Part shown: one piece after another, positions 55,890-63,405 of the stretch
How positions within the stretch are numbered: the stretch's first letter is position 1
How the letters are laid out: every line of letters begins with the position of its first letter
Source: Mycolicibacterium peregrinum
Lineage (GTDB): Bacteria > Actinomycetota > Actinomycetes > Mycobacteriales > Mycobacteriaceae
Assembly (NCBI RefSeq): GCF_001665785.1
Contig: NZ_LZSO01000008.1
Location: 434,001 to 498,000, forward strand
Direction: 5' to 3'
Length of the DNA stretch: 64,000 nt
Made by a program: the position numbers and the translations under genes
The notes under the pieces: generated by a model
What the model was told of the DNA's origin: nothing
Database searches by the model: none
Seen by the model: only the letters and a program-made list of their open reading frames with translations

Positions 55890-57083
55890 ATGGTGGACAC
55901 CAGCCAGCTCTACTACGACCCCTACAACGTCGCTATCGATGCCGACCCGTACCCCGTCTACAGGCAGCTACGCGACGAATTCCCCCTGTACTACAACGAA
56001 AGACGCGACTTTTGGGCGTTGTCGCGGATGGCCGACGTCGAACACGCCCTGCGCGACGTCGCGAACCTCAGCTCGGCCAAAGGTGACATCCTGGAGGTGG
56101 TCAAGGCCGAACCGGCGATGCCGATGGGGGTGTTCATCAATGAGGATCCACCGCTGCACACCGTGCATCGGCTGCTGGTGTCACGAGCCTTCACACCCAG
56201 GAAGATGAAGGCCATCGAGGAGCAGGTTCGTGACTTCTGCGCGAAGTGTCTGGATCCGTTGATCGGTGGGGACCGCTTCGACTTTGTCGATGACCTCGGT
56301 GCCGAAATGCCCATGCGGGTGATCGGGATGTTGGTGGGTATCCCCGACGAGTTGCAGCGCGACGTACGAAAGGTGGCCGGGCGCCGGCTGCGCAACAGCC
56401 CTGGTGAGCCTCTCGCCGTGAGCAAAGACAATTACTTCAACGGCAACATGTTTCGCGAGTACGTCGAGTGGCGCCAGGCCCATCCCTCTGATGATCTGGT
56501 GACCGAGCTGTTGAACGTCGAGTTCATGGACACCGACGGTGTCGAGCGCAAGCTGAGTTCCGAGGAGCTGTTGGTGTTTCTGGGGGTGATCGCCAACGCC
56601 GGCACCGAGACCGTGGGCCGGCTGTTCGGCTGGCTCGGCAAGCTCCTGGGGGAGTACCGCGATCAGCGCCGCGAACTGGTCGCGGACCCGTCGTTGATCC
56701 CCGCTGCGATCGAAGAGGTGCTGCGCTACGAGCCGCCGGTGCACGGCATCACCCGCTACGTCGCCAAAGAGGTGACGTACCACGGAACTACAGTTCCCGC
56801 CGGGTCGGCACTCCAGCTCATCGCCGGATCGGCCAATCGTGATGAACGCAGGTTCGACGATCCGGACCGATTCGATATCCACCGCAACGCCAACAACCAT
56901 GTCAGCTTCGGCCGGGGAACGCATTTCTGCCTCGGCGCGTCATTGGCCCGTGTCGAGGGCCGAGTGGCACTCGAGGAGATCCTCAAGCGGTGGCCGGATT
57001 GGACGATCGACGAACAGAATGCCGTCCGCGCGCCCGCCGTCACGGTGCGGGGTTGGGACAGCATGCCGGCAATCGTGGGCTGA
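55890..57083 (+). CDS. Cytochrome P450 (paralogue of the 61377 gene)
   Basis: A 397-residue P450. I-helix NAGTETVGR, ExxR in EEVLR, and heme loop FGRGTHFCLGASLARVEGR. The first 120 residues are strikingly like those of the P450 at 61377 (LYYDPYNVAIDADPYPVYRQ versus LYYDPWDVDIDLDPYPTYRR; shared LSSAKGDILEVV and FINEDPPLHT), so the two arose by duplication. The I-helix acid-alcohol pair is Glu-Thr rather than Asp-Thr in both. The ATG follows GAGGAG. Redox partner may be the ferredoxin at 60242. Confidence 0.9.
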   Translation: MVDTSQLYYDPYNVAIDADPYPVYRQLRDEFPLYYNERRDFWALSRMADVEHALRDVANLSSAKGDILEVVKAEPAMPMGVFINEDPPLHTVHRLLVSRAFTPRKMKAIEEQVRDFCAKCLDPLIGGDRFDFVDDLGAEMPMRVIGMLVGIPDELQRDVRKVAGRRLRNSPGEPLAVSKDNYFNGNMFREYVEWRQAHPSDDLVTELLNVEFMDTDGVERKLSSEELLVFLGVIANAGTETVGRLFGWLGKLLGEYRDQRRELVADPSLIPAAIEEVLRYEPPVHGITRYVAKEVTYHGTTVPAGSALQLIAGSANRDERRFDDPDRFDIHRNANNHVSFGRGTHFCLGASLARVEGRVALEEILKRWPDWTIDEQNAVRAPAVTVRGWDSMPAIVG

Positions 57084-57087
57084 GGGT

Positions 57088-58017
57088 TCAGCCTTCGCGG
57101 GCCAGGGCGCTGAGCAGCGCCTTGGTACGACGTACCGACGCGGACCGCTCGGCCCGATCGGTACCGACGGCGACCGGTTGGGCCCAAAGGTCGGTGGCAC
57201 CGGCGTCGAGCAGGGCCTGGAGCTGACGATGCACTTCGGGCTCGGAGCCCACGATGGCGACATCGGCGGCGTCGGTTCCGCCCCCGGCGCGAATGATCTG
57301 CTCGTAGTTACGCATTCCGGCATACGCCACCGCGTTGGCGGCCACCGCGCTGCGGGCTTCGCCGACATCGTCGTGTACTGCCACCGGCAGTCCGGCCACT
57401 ACTCGGGGACGCGGCCGGCCGAACTCGGAAGTTGCCGCGTCGAGAGCCGGGACGATCCGGGACTCCACCGCTTGGCGGGAGGCCATCCACAGCACCACCC
57501 CATCGGCGAACTGTGCTGCGATGCGCAGCATCCGGGGCGACAGCGCCGAGAGCAGCAGGGGGATCGGATGGTCTGGACGCGTTGCGCGGCCAGCGGTGTG
57601 CGCGCTCCAGTCGGTGCCGTCGACATCGACGTCCTCGCCGCGCAACAGTGGACCGACGATCCGCAGATACTCGCCGGTGTTGCGGGCCGGATGGTCGTAG
57701 GACAGGCCCAGTACGTCCCGCACGATCGGCTCGTGTGACGGGCCGAGGCCCAGGCAGAGGCCCGGCCGTCCCATGGCGTTGCCTGCCGCGATCACTCGAT
57801 TGGCCTGCAACAGCGGATGGCACGGATAGGTCTGCAGCACAGCGGTTCCCAGCTCGATCGACTGAGTGGCACGCCCGGCCATCGCCATCGCGACCAGCGG
57901 GTCACCGGCGACACCGCTGGCGTACCACAGGGAGGAGAACCCGTCGGCCTCGGCTTCCTCGGCTTGGGTGACCATCCGGTCAACCGACGCGGCACCGCCG
58001 GACAGTCCGATACGCAT
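57088..58017 (-). CDS. F420-dependent LLM-class oxidoreductase
   Basis: A 309-residue luciferase-like protein. ADGFSSLWYASGVAGDPLVAMAMAGRATQSIELGTAVLQTYPCHPLLQANRV and GRPGLCLGLGPSHEP are the family landmarks, followed by IPLLLSALSPRMLRIAAQFADGVVLWMA. This matches the mycobacterial F420 subfamily. It is the last gene of a five-gene minus-strand operon (SDR, ferredoxin, P450, SDR, LLM), 27 bp after the SDR. It converges on the P450 at 55890 with 4 bp between the stops. Confidence 0.86.
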   Translation of the reverse strand: MRIGLSGGAASVDRMVTQAEEAEADGFSSLWYASGVAGDPLVAMAMAGRATQSIELGTAVLQTYPCHPLLQANRVIAAGNAMGRPGLCLGLGPSHEPIVRDVLGLSYDHPARNTGEYLRIVGPLLRGEDVDVDGTDWSAHTAGRATRPDHPIPLLLSALSPRMLRIAAQFADGVVLWMASRQAVESRIVPALDAATSEFGRPRPRVVAGLPVAVHDDVGEARSAVAANAVAYAGMRNYEQIIRAGGGTDAADVAIVGSEPEVHRQLQALLDAGATDLWAQPVAVGTDRAERSASVRRTKALLSALAREG

Positions 58018-58044
58018 CGCCTGAGGCTCCTATCCCATCTCCGG

Positions 58045-58908
58045 TCATCGCATGACGTGTGGATACTGCTGGTGTGGATGGACGTCGAACATCGTCCGGT
58101 AGGACGGTGGTTGGCGGCCGTCCTCGTCCACGATGCCGTACTTGGTCGCCAACTCGGCCCCGATCAGCGTCTGGCCACTGGATGCCATGAGGTCTGGGTC
58201 GTTGAAAAGGGCCCAGATGACGTGCCCGGTGAGCTCGGGCGTCTCGGCGCTGTCGAGAATGTGGCCGAACTTGTCGGGTTTGGCGGCGATGATGGAGCGG
58301 ACCCGTTCAGTGAGCAGGGAACCCATCCAGAGCGATACGGTGGCGATGTCGAACTCGCGGAAGTCCACCGCCATGTCGGCGGCCATCTTGTCCACACCGG
58401 CCTTCGGGACACCGTAGGCCGGGCCGAACGCATAGTGCACAGAACCGGACGACGAGGTGAAGACCACGAGGCCCTTGCGCTGCGGCAGCATCAGCGGCGC
58501 GCACAACACCGTGGCCACATAGCTGCTGCGCACACCGACATCGAGGGTGTCCAGCACGCTGAGCGGCTCCTCCCAGAACTTGGTGCGGCCCATCATCTCG
58601 TCGCGGATGATCGCGGCGTTGTTCACCAGGATGTCCACCCGGCCCTGTTCCTCGGCGATCCGGTCGAACAACGCCTTGACCTGATCATCGTCACCGTGGT
58701 CCACCCGTACGGAGATGCCCTGACCTCCGGCTGCGGTGACCAGCTCGGCGGTGTGGTGGATCGTGCCGGCGAGGGCCGAATCCCCCTGGTTCTCACTGCG
58801 TCCGGTGACATACACCGTGCAGCCATGGCTTCCCAATGCCTGCGCGATACCCGCTCCCGCGCCGCGGCTGGCTCCGGTGACGACCGCGACCGGTCGGTTC
58901 TGGTCCAT
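58045..58908 (-). CDS. Short-chain dehydrogenase/reductase
   Basis: A 287-residue SDR. Cofactor motif GASRGAGAGIAQAL, NNAA, catalytic Ser in TSSSGSV and YGVPK for Tyr-Lys. The C-terminus (HVIWALFNDPDLMASSGQTLIGAEL...DEDGRQPPSY) resembles the DHRS1-like SDR group. Its ATG shares one base with the P450 stop (TGATG), which fixes the start and shows coupling. Part of the SDR-ferredoxin-P450-SDR-LLM operon; it probably oxidises the alcohol formed by the P450. Confidence 0.87.
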   Translation of the reverse strand: MDQNRPVAVVTGASRGAGAGIAQALGSHGCTVYVTGRSENQGDSALAGTIHHTAELVTAAGGQGISVRVDHGDDDQVKALFDRIAEEQGRVDILVNNAAIIRDEMMGRTKFWEEPLSVLDTLDVGVRSSYVATVLCAPLMLPQRKGLVVFTSSSGSVHYAFGPAYGVPKAGVDKMAADMAVDFREFDIATVSLWMGSLLTERVRSIIAAKPDKFGHILDSAETPELTGHVIWALFNDPDLMASSGQTLIGAELATKYGIVDEDGRQPPSYRTMFDVHPHQQYPHVMR

Positions 58909-60245
58909 CAGCCGGCGATCTCGGCGGTGGTCTTGAGTTCGGTGATAGGTCGCGCCAAGCCCTTCTCGTCGCAGATCCGTTGCAGCTTGGCCAGGGTCTC
59001 GTCGAGGCCCGGGCCAAGTCGTGCACCTGGAGTGAAGTGAGCGGGCAGGTGCCGCATGCCCTGGATCACCCCGATGCTGTCGTAGTGCACGGTCCCCTCG
59101 GGGACACACTGGTAATCGGGCATCCGGTCAAGGACTGCGGTCAGCATGGATTTGAACACCGTCCTGGCCACATTGGAGCCGATGCACCGGTGCACTCCGA
59201 GACCGAAGCTGAAGTGCCGATTGTTTTTTCGATCCATGAGCAGTGCATCCGGATCGTCGAACAGCGCGGGGTCCCGGTTGGCCATCGCCCAGGACAGCCA
59301 CAGCCGCTCGCCTTCACGGAGCAGGGTGCCATCCAGGTCGATTTCGTCGGCGACGGTCCGGGCATCACCTGGCGCGGGGGTGAAGAAGCGCAGGAACTCC
59401 TCGGTGGCCCGGTCGAGTAATCCGGACCGCTCGCTGCTCAACTGAGTCCGCTTGTCCGGGTTCTGGGAAAGCCATTCGAGCGCATGAGCGGTGAGTGCGG
59501 TGGTGGTATCGAACCCGCCGCCGATCAACAGGTTCAGCATGCCGATCAGCTCGATGTCGGGTGGCGCCGCGCCGTCGATGCGCAGTTTGGCCAGGGCGTC
59601 GATGATGCCCGGCCGTGGATTGTCCCGAATCTCAGCCAGATTGGTGAACAGGTCGATGCCCATCGCCATATAGAGTTCGCGCACGCGGGCGGCATCGGGG
59701 GAGTCCGGCGGCGTGTAGACCGAGGCGTGCGCCGGCTCGTTGTAGATCCTCCACTTGTTCAGTGGCACACCGAGCATGGCTAGGGTGAGGACCGCCGGCA
59801 CCACATTGGCCAGATCGTCGACGAAATCGATCTGCCCTGACTCGATGCGGTCGTCGATGCAGGACCGCACGATCTCATCGACAAACGGGATCCAGCGCTT
59901 GACCGCGGCAGGGGACAGGTACGGATTGAGTGCGGTGCGGTAGAAGCGGTGTTCGGGATCGTCCATCTCCAGCATGCCGCCGCGAAAACCCTCGGCTTCC
60001 AACATCGTCGGAATGGAGATGCCCTTGTAGCCGCGTCGTTCGTTGTTCACGTCGTGGTCATTGGAGACATGCGGGCAGCGGGCCAACTCGAACACCTGGT
60101 GGCCGCCCGCGGCCACCCAGTGGCCGTCATAGGTATCGGTCCAGGCGATCGGACACCGTTGCTGCATCTCGTGGGTGATGTCGAGGAAGTTCTCCCGGTA
60201 GCCGGCGCCGTGGCGGTCGAAGTGATAGCCGGTGGGGGCGTTCAT
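58908..60245 (-). CDS. Cytochrome P450
   Basis: A 445-residue P450, about 40 residues longer than its neighbours and only distantly related to them. I-helix GGGFDTTT, ExxR seen as EEFLR, heme loop FGLGVHRCIGSNVART. Its ATG overlaps the ferredoxin stop (ATGA), so the two proteins are co-translated and are a likely electron-transfer pair. The N-terminal YHFDRHGAGYRENFLDITHEM and the C-terminal extension are typical of a mycobacterial group of unknown substrate. Confidence 0.9.
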   Translation of the reverse strand: MNAPTGYHFDRHGAGYRENFLDITHEMQQRCPIAWTDTYDGHWVAAGGHQVFELARCPHVSNDHDVNNERRGYKGISIPTMLEAEGFRGGMLEMDDPEHRFYRTALNPYLSPAAVKRWIPFVDEIVRSCIDDRIESGQIDFVDDLANVVPAVLTLAMLGVPLNKWRIYNEPAHASVYTPPDSPDAARVRELYMAMGIDLFTNLAEIRDNPRPGIIDALAKLRIDGAAPPDIELIGMLNLLIGGGFDTTTALTAHALEWLSQNPDKRTQLSSERSGLLDRATEEFLRFFTPAPGDARTVADEIDLDGTLLREGERLWLSWAMANRDPALFDDPDALLMDRKNNRHFSFGLGVHRCIGSNVARTVFKSMLTAVLDRMPDYQCVPEGTVHYDSIGVIQGMRHLPAHFTPGARLGPGLDETLAKLQRICDEKGLARPITELKTTAEIAG

Positions 60246-60454
60246 TGCGCGGTCTCCAGGGGCAGGATGTGGATGGCCTGCTCCGGGCAGGACCGCATCG
60301 CTTCGTGTACTTGCTCGTGGTATTCGGCGCCGACGACATCGACGGGCACGTTGGCATGGCCGTCGGTGTCATCGAGCTCGAAGACGTCCGGTGCGATCAT
60401 CGCGCACAGGGTGTGGCCCTGGCAGCGGGAGGTGTCGACTTCTACTCTCACCAT
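60242..60454 (-). CDS. 3Fe-4S ferredoxin, P450 redox partner
   Basis: A 70-residue ferredoxin. CQGHTLCAMIAP near residue 10 has the His-for-Cys change of the C-x2-H-x2-C type [3Fe-4S] ferredoxins that serve P450s in actinobacteria; the third ligand is in CPEQAI near residue 56. The ATG at 60454 follows AGGGAGAC; a longer frame upstream has no ferredoxin features. It is encoded directly before, and overlapping, the P450 at 58908 and is probably its donor, perhaps also for the two paralogous P450s. Confidence 0.92.
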   Translation of the reverse strand: MVRVEVDTSRCQGHTLCAMIAPDVFELDDTDGHANVPVDVVGAEYHEQVHEAMRSCPEQAIHILPLETAQ

Positions 60455-60497
60455 GTCTCCCTGACGAAATCGAGTGTGGCTGAACGTATTCGAGTCA

Positions 60498-61241
60498 TCA
60501 TGTGATTGCGCCGCCATTGACGCCGATGACCTGACCGGTGATGTACCCGGCGTCTTCTGCCGCCAGGAACGAACACACCGCGGCCACGTCCTCGGGGCTG
60601 CCCAGCGCTCCGGCGGGAATCGCTTGGTTGAGGTACTTGTCCGGCGGCAGCTTCCCGGCGGCCTGTTGTTCACGCAGCATCGGTGTTTCGATCGCGAAGG
60701 GCGGCACCGTGTTGGCGGTGATGCCCTTCGACGCGTAATCGAGCGCCACCGTCTTGGTCAGGGCGATGACACCGCCCTTGGTCGCGGAATAGTGGGCCTG
60801 CCCCTGGGCGCCTTTCTGCCCGGCCGCCGAAGAGATCGTGATGATGCGGCCCCACTGCGCGGCGACCATATCGGTCAGTGCGGCACGGATCGTCAGGAAC
60901 GTCCCGGTGAGGTTGACCGCGAGGTAGCGATTCCACTCGTCGAGCGTGATCTTGTCCAGGCGGGAGAACCCCGAGATGGCTGCGCTGGTGACAAGGATGC
61001 CGACCGGGCCCAGCTCCGCGCGGACGGACTCGAAGGCCTGCGCTACGGCGTCCTCGTCCGAAACGTCGACCGCGACGGCAATCGCACGACCCCCGTTCGC
61101 CTCGATCTCTGCCGCGACCTTTCCGGCGGCCTCGGCGTTGAGATCAAGAACGGCAAGGTGTTTGCCGTCGGCGCCGAGTCGGGCGGCGATCGACCTACCC
61201 AGGCCCGATCCGCCGCCGGTCACCACTGCTACCCGGCCCAT
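60498..61241 (-). CDS. Short-chain dehydrogenase/reductase
   Basis: A 247-residue classical SDR of the FabG type. GGGSGLGRSIAARL, TSAAI in place of NNAG, SSAAGQKG with the catalytic Ser, and YSATK. LDLNAEAAGK after beta-2 indicates NAD+. ATG 61241 is fixed by AGGAGG six bases upstream; an earlier in-frame ATG is not needed. First gene of the five-gene minus-strand operon, divergent from the P450 at 61377 with two operator-like palindromes between. Confidence 0.88.
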   Translation of the reverse strand: MGRVAVVTGGGSGLGRSIAARLGADGKHLAVLDLNAEAAGKVAAEIEANGGRAIAVAVDVSDEDAVAQAFESVRAELGPVGILVTSAAISGFSRLDKITLDEWNRYLAVNLTGTFLTIRAALTDMVAAQWGRIITISSAAGQKGAQGQAHYSATKGGVIALTKTVALDYASKGITANTVPPFAIETPMLREQQAAGKLPPDKYLNQAIPAGALGSPEDVAAVCSFLAAEDAGYITGQVIGVNGGAIT

Positions 61242-61271
61242 ATTGGTCCTCCTGTGCATCCGATGACATCT

Positions 61272-61289
61272 GCCATACTAGTGTATAGC
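61272..61289. promoter_or_regulatory. Second dyad in the 61-kb divergent promoter region
   Basis: GCCATACTAGTGTATAGC: ATAC-TAGT-GTAT with outer GC/GC pairs. It has the same TAC-N4-GTA core as the three longer operator-like motifs and lies 30 bp before the minus-strand SDR. Confidence 0.5.
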
Positions 61290-61320
61290 GGACGGTGCGG
61301 ATGCGCGCAAGAAGGTGGAT

Positions 61321-61339
61321 GCTGTACGAACGTATGGCA
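61321..61339. promoter_or_regulatory. Operator-like motif, copy 3
   Basis: GCTGTACGAACGTATGGCA, core TAC-GAAC-GTA, 37 bp before the P450 GTG. Matches copies at 53635 and 55827. Confidence 0.62.
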
Positions 61340-61376
61340 TAGTCATGGGCACGTGCCGACTTCGAGGAGGGCAACG

Positions 61377-62564
61377 GTGAACGAGCTTTATTACGACCCG
61401 TGGGATGTGGACATCGACCTCGATCCCTATCCGACCTACCGCCGGCTGCGCGACGAGGCCCCGGTGTATTACAACGAGCGTCATGACTTCTGGGGTGTGA
61501 GCCGTTATGGCGATGTCGATGCGGCACTGAAGGACACCGCACGGCTGAGCTCTGCCAAGGGCGACATTCTCGAAGTAGTCATGACCGACCCGGTGATGCC
61601 CCCCGGAATCTTTATCAACGAGGATCCGCCGCTGCACACCATTCACCGGGCGATCGTGTCGCGGGCATTCACCCCGAAGAAGATGCGCGCCATCGAGGAC
61701 AAGATCCGCGCCTTCTGTGTGGCATGCCTGGATCCGCTCGTCGGCGGAGACCGCTTCGACTTCGTCGAAGACCTCGGCGCCGAACTCCCCATGCGCACGA
61801 TCGGCATGCTGGCGGGTATCCCGGATGCAGAGCAACCGGCAGTGCGCGAACACGCCAATCAGGTGCTGCGCAACGAGCCGGGGCAGCCCATGCAGATCAA
61901 GAAGGATCGCTACTTCACGGGCGAGATGTTCGGTGAGTATGTCGAATGGCGCGAGAAGAATCCGTCCGACGATCTGATCACCGAACTGCTCAATGTCGAG
62001 TTCGAGGACGAGACCGGTACCACCCGCAAGTTGGCCAAACAGGAGCTGATCGTCTTCCTTGCCGTGGTGGCCGGGGCCGGTGTGGAGACCACCGGCAGGT
62101 TGTTCGGCTGGATGGGCAAGGTCTTGGCCGAGCATCCGGATCAGCGCAGAGAATTGGCCGAGGACCACAGTCTGATCCCCACCGCGATCGAGGAACTGCT
62201 GCGTTACGAACCGCCAGGGCCGCACGTGGCCCGCTACATCGCGACCGATGATGTGACCTTCCAGGATCAGGTGGTGCCCGCCGGCGGCGCGCTGTTGCTC
62301 ATGCTGGCCTCGGCGAACCGCGACGAGCGCCACTTCGATGACCCCGAACGGTTCGACATTCATCGGAAACCAGGTGGCCACTTGACGTTTGGCCGTGGCC
62401 CACACTTCTGCGTGGGGTCGCCACTGGCCCGGCTGGAAGGGCGCGTCGCACTCGAAGAGGTCCTCAAGCGCTGGCCGACCTGGGATGTCGACATGGCAGG
62501 CGCACGCCGATCACGAACCTCCACTGTGCGTGGCTGGGACACCATGCCGGCCATCGTCGGCTGA
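61377..62564 (+). CDS. Cytochrome P450 (paralogue of the 55890 gene)
   Basis: A 395-residue P450. I-helix GAGVETTGR, ExxR in EELLR, heme loop FGRGPHFCVGSPLARLEGR. Highly similar along its length to the P450 at 55890, including the C-terminal VRGWDTMPAIVG against VRGWDSMPAIVG. The GTG start follows GAGGAGG; the long open frame upstream overlaps the minus-strand SDR and is not coding. A mycofactocin-type SDR gene follows 18 bp later, so the pair may hydroxylate a substrate and then oxidise the alcohol. Confidence 0.9.
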   Translation: MNELYYDPWDVDIDLDPYPTYRRLRDEAPVYYNERHDFWGVSRYGDVDAALKDTARLSSAKGDILEVVMTDPVMPPGIFINEDPPLHTIHRAIVSRAFTPKKMRAIEDKIRAFCVACLDPLVGGDRFDFVEDLGAELPMRTIGMLAGIPDAEQPAVREHANQVLRNEPGQPMQIKKDRYFTGEMFGEYVEWREKNPSDDLITELLNVEFEDETGTTRKLAKQELIVFLAVVAGAGVETTGRLFGWMGKVLAEHPDQRRELAEDHSLIPTAIEELLRYEPPGPHVARYIATDDVTFQDQVVPAGGALLLMLASANRDERHFDDPERFDIHRKPGGHLTFGRGPHFCVGSPLARLEGRVALEEVLKRWPTWDVDMAGARRSRTSTVRGWDTMPAIVG

Positions 62565-62582
62565 GGAGAAAGGATCATTTCA

Positions 62583-63404
62583 GTGATATCACCGGACCGT
62601 CAGGTCGCCGTCATCACTGGTGCGGCGCGCGGCCAGGGCCGCAGCCATGCGGTGGCGCTGGCCGAAGCCGGCGCAGACATCATCGCCATCGATCGATGTG
62701 CCGACATCGACTCCATCCCATACCCGTTGGCCACCAAGGAAGATCTCGACGAAACCGCCCGCCTGGTGCGTGATGCGGGCGGCCGGATCGAAACCGCGGT
62801 CGCCGACGTGCGCAACCTGGCCGACCTGCGTGCCGCGATCAACGCCGGGATCGCCGCTTTCGGCGACGTCGACGTCGTGGTGGCCAACGCCGGTGTGGTC
62901 GGGATCGGGCTGGGGGAGCCCATGGACGAGCAGGTGTACTCCGACATCGTCGACACCAATCTGCGCGGGGTATGGAACACCATCGCGGCCACCGCGCCAT
63001 CGATGATCCGCCGTGGCACCGGTGGCTCGATGATCCTGATCTCGTCGATGCAGGGCCTGGTCGGCCGCGGCGGTGACGGCAGCGCGGCCACCTTCGCCTA
63101 CGCGGCGTCCAAACACGGCGTGGTGGGGCTGATGCGCTCGGCGGCCTATGCCTATGCGCAGCAAAACATCCGGGTGAACTCGGTGCACCCGACCGGGGTG
63201 GCCACTCCGATGATCTTCAACGAGCACATGGCCGCGGTATTCGAGGCCAGCCCCGACAGCTCGGCAATGTCGGGCAATCTGCTGCCGGTGCCCTTCGTCG
63301 AACCGCTGGACGTCACGAATGCGGTCGTCTTCCTGGCCGGGGAGAAGGCCCGCTACATTACCGGCGTGGCACTACCCGTCGACGCCGGTTTCGCCATCAT
63401 GTGA
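62583..63404 (+). CDS. Mycofactocin-coupled SDR-family oxidoreductase
   Basis: A 273-residue SDR with the extra segment that marks the mycofactocin-dependent subfamily. After GAARGQGRSHAVALAEAGADIIAIDRC comes the insertion DSIPYPLATKEDLDETARLV before the ADVRN strand; classical SDRs lack this. NAGV, SSMQGLVG and YAASK complete the active site. Enzymes of this type hold NAD(H) tightly and pass electrons to mycofactocin. GTG 62583 follows GGAGAAAGG. It is in an operon with the P450 upstream and is 1 bp from the convergent GMC gene. Confidence 0.88.
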   Translation: MISPDRQVAVITGAARGQGRSHAVALAEAGADIIAIDRCADIDSIPYPLATKEDLDETARLVRDAGGRIETAVADVRNLADLRAAINAGIAAFGDVDVVVANAGVVGIGLGEPMDEQVYSDIVDTNLRGVWNTIAATAPSMIRRGTGGSMILISSMQGLVGRGGDGSAATFAYAASKHGVVGLMRSAAYAYAQQNIRVNSVHPTGVATPMIFNEHMAAVFEASPDSSAMSGNLLPVPFVEPLDVTNAVVFLAGEKARYITGVALPVDAGFAIM

Positions 63405-63405
63405 C

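Noticed and set aside
60474..61376. N-terminal extension of the P450 at 61377 across the minus-strand SDR
   Set aside because: The frame is open but antisense to the SDR; GAGGAGG before GTG 61377 and the paralogue's N-terminus fix the true start.
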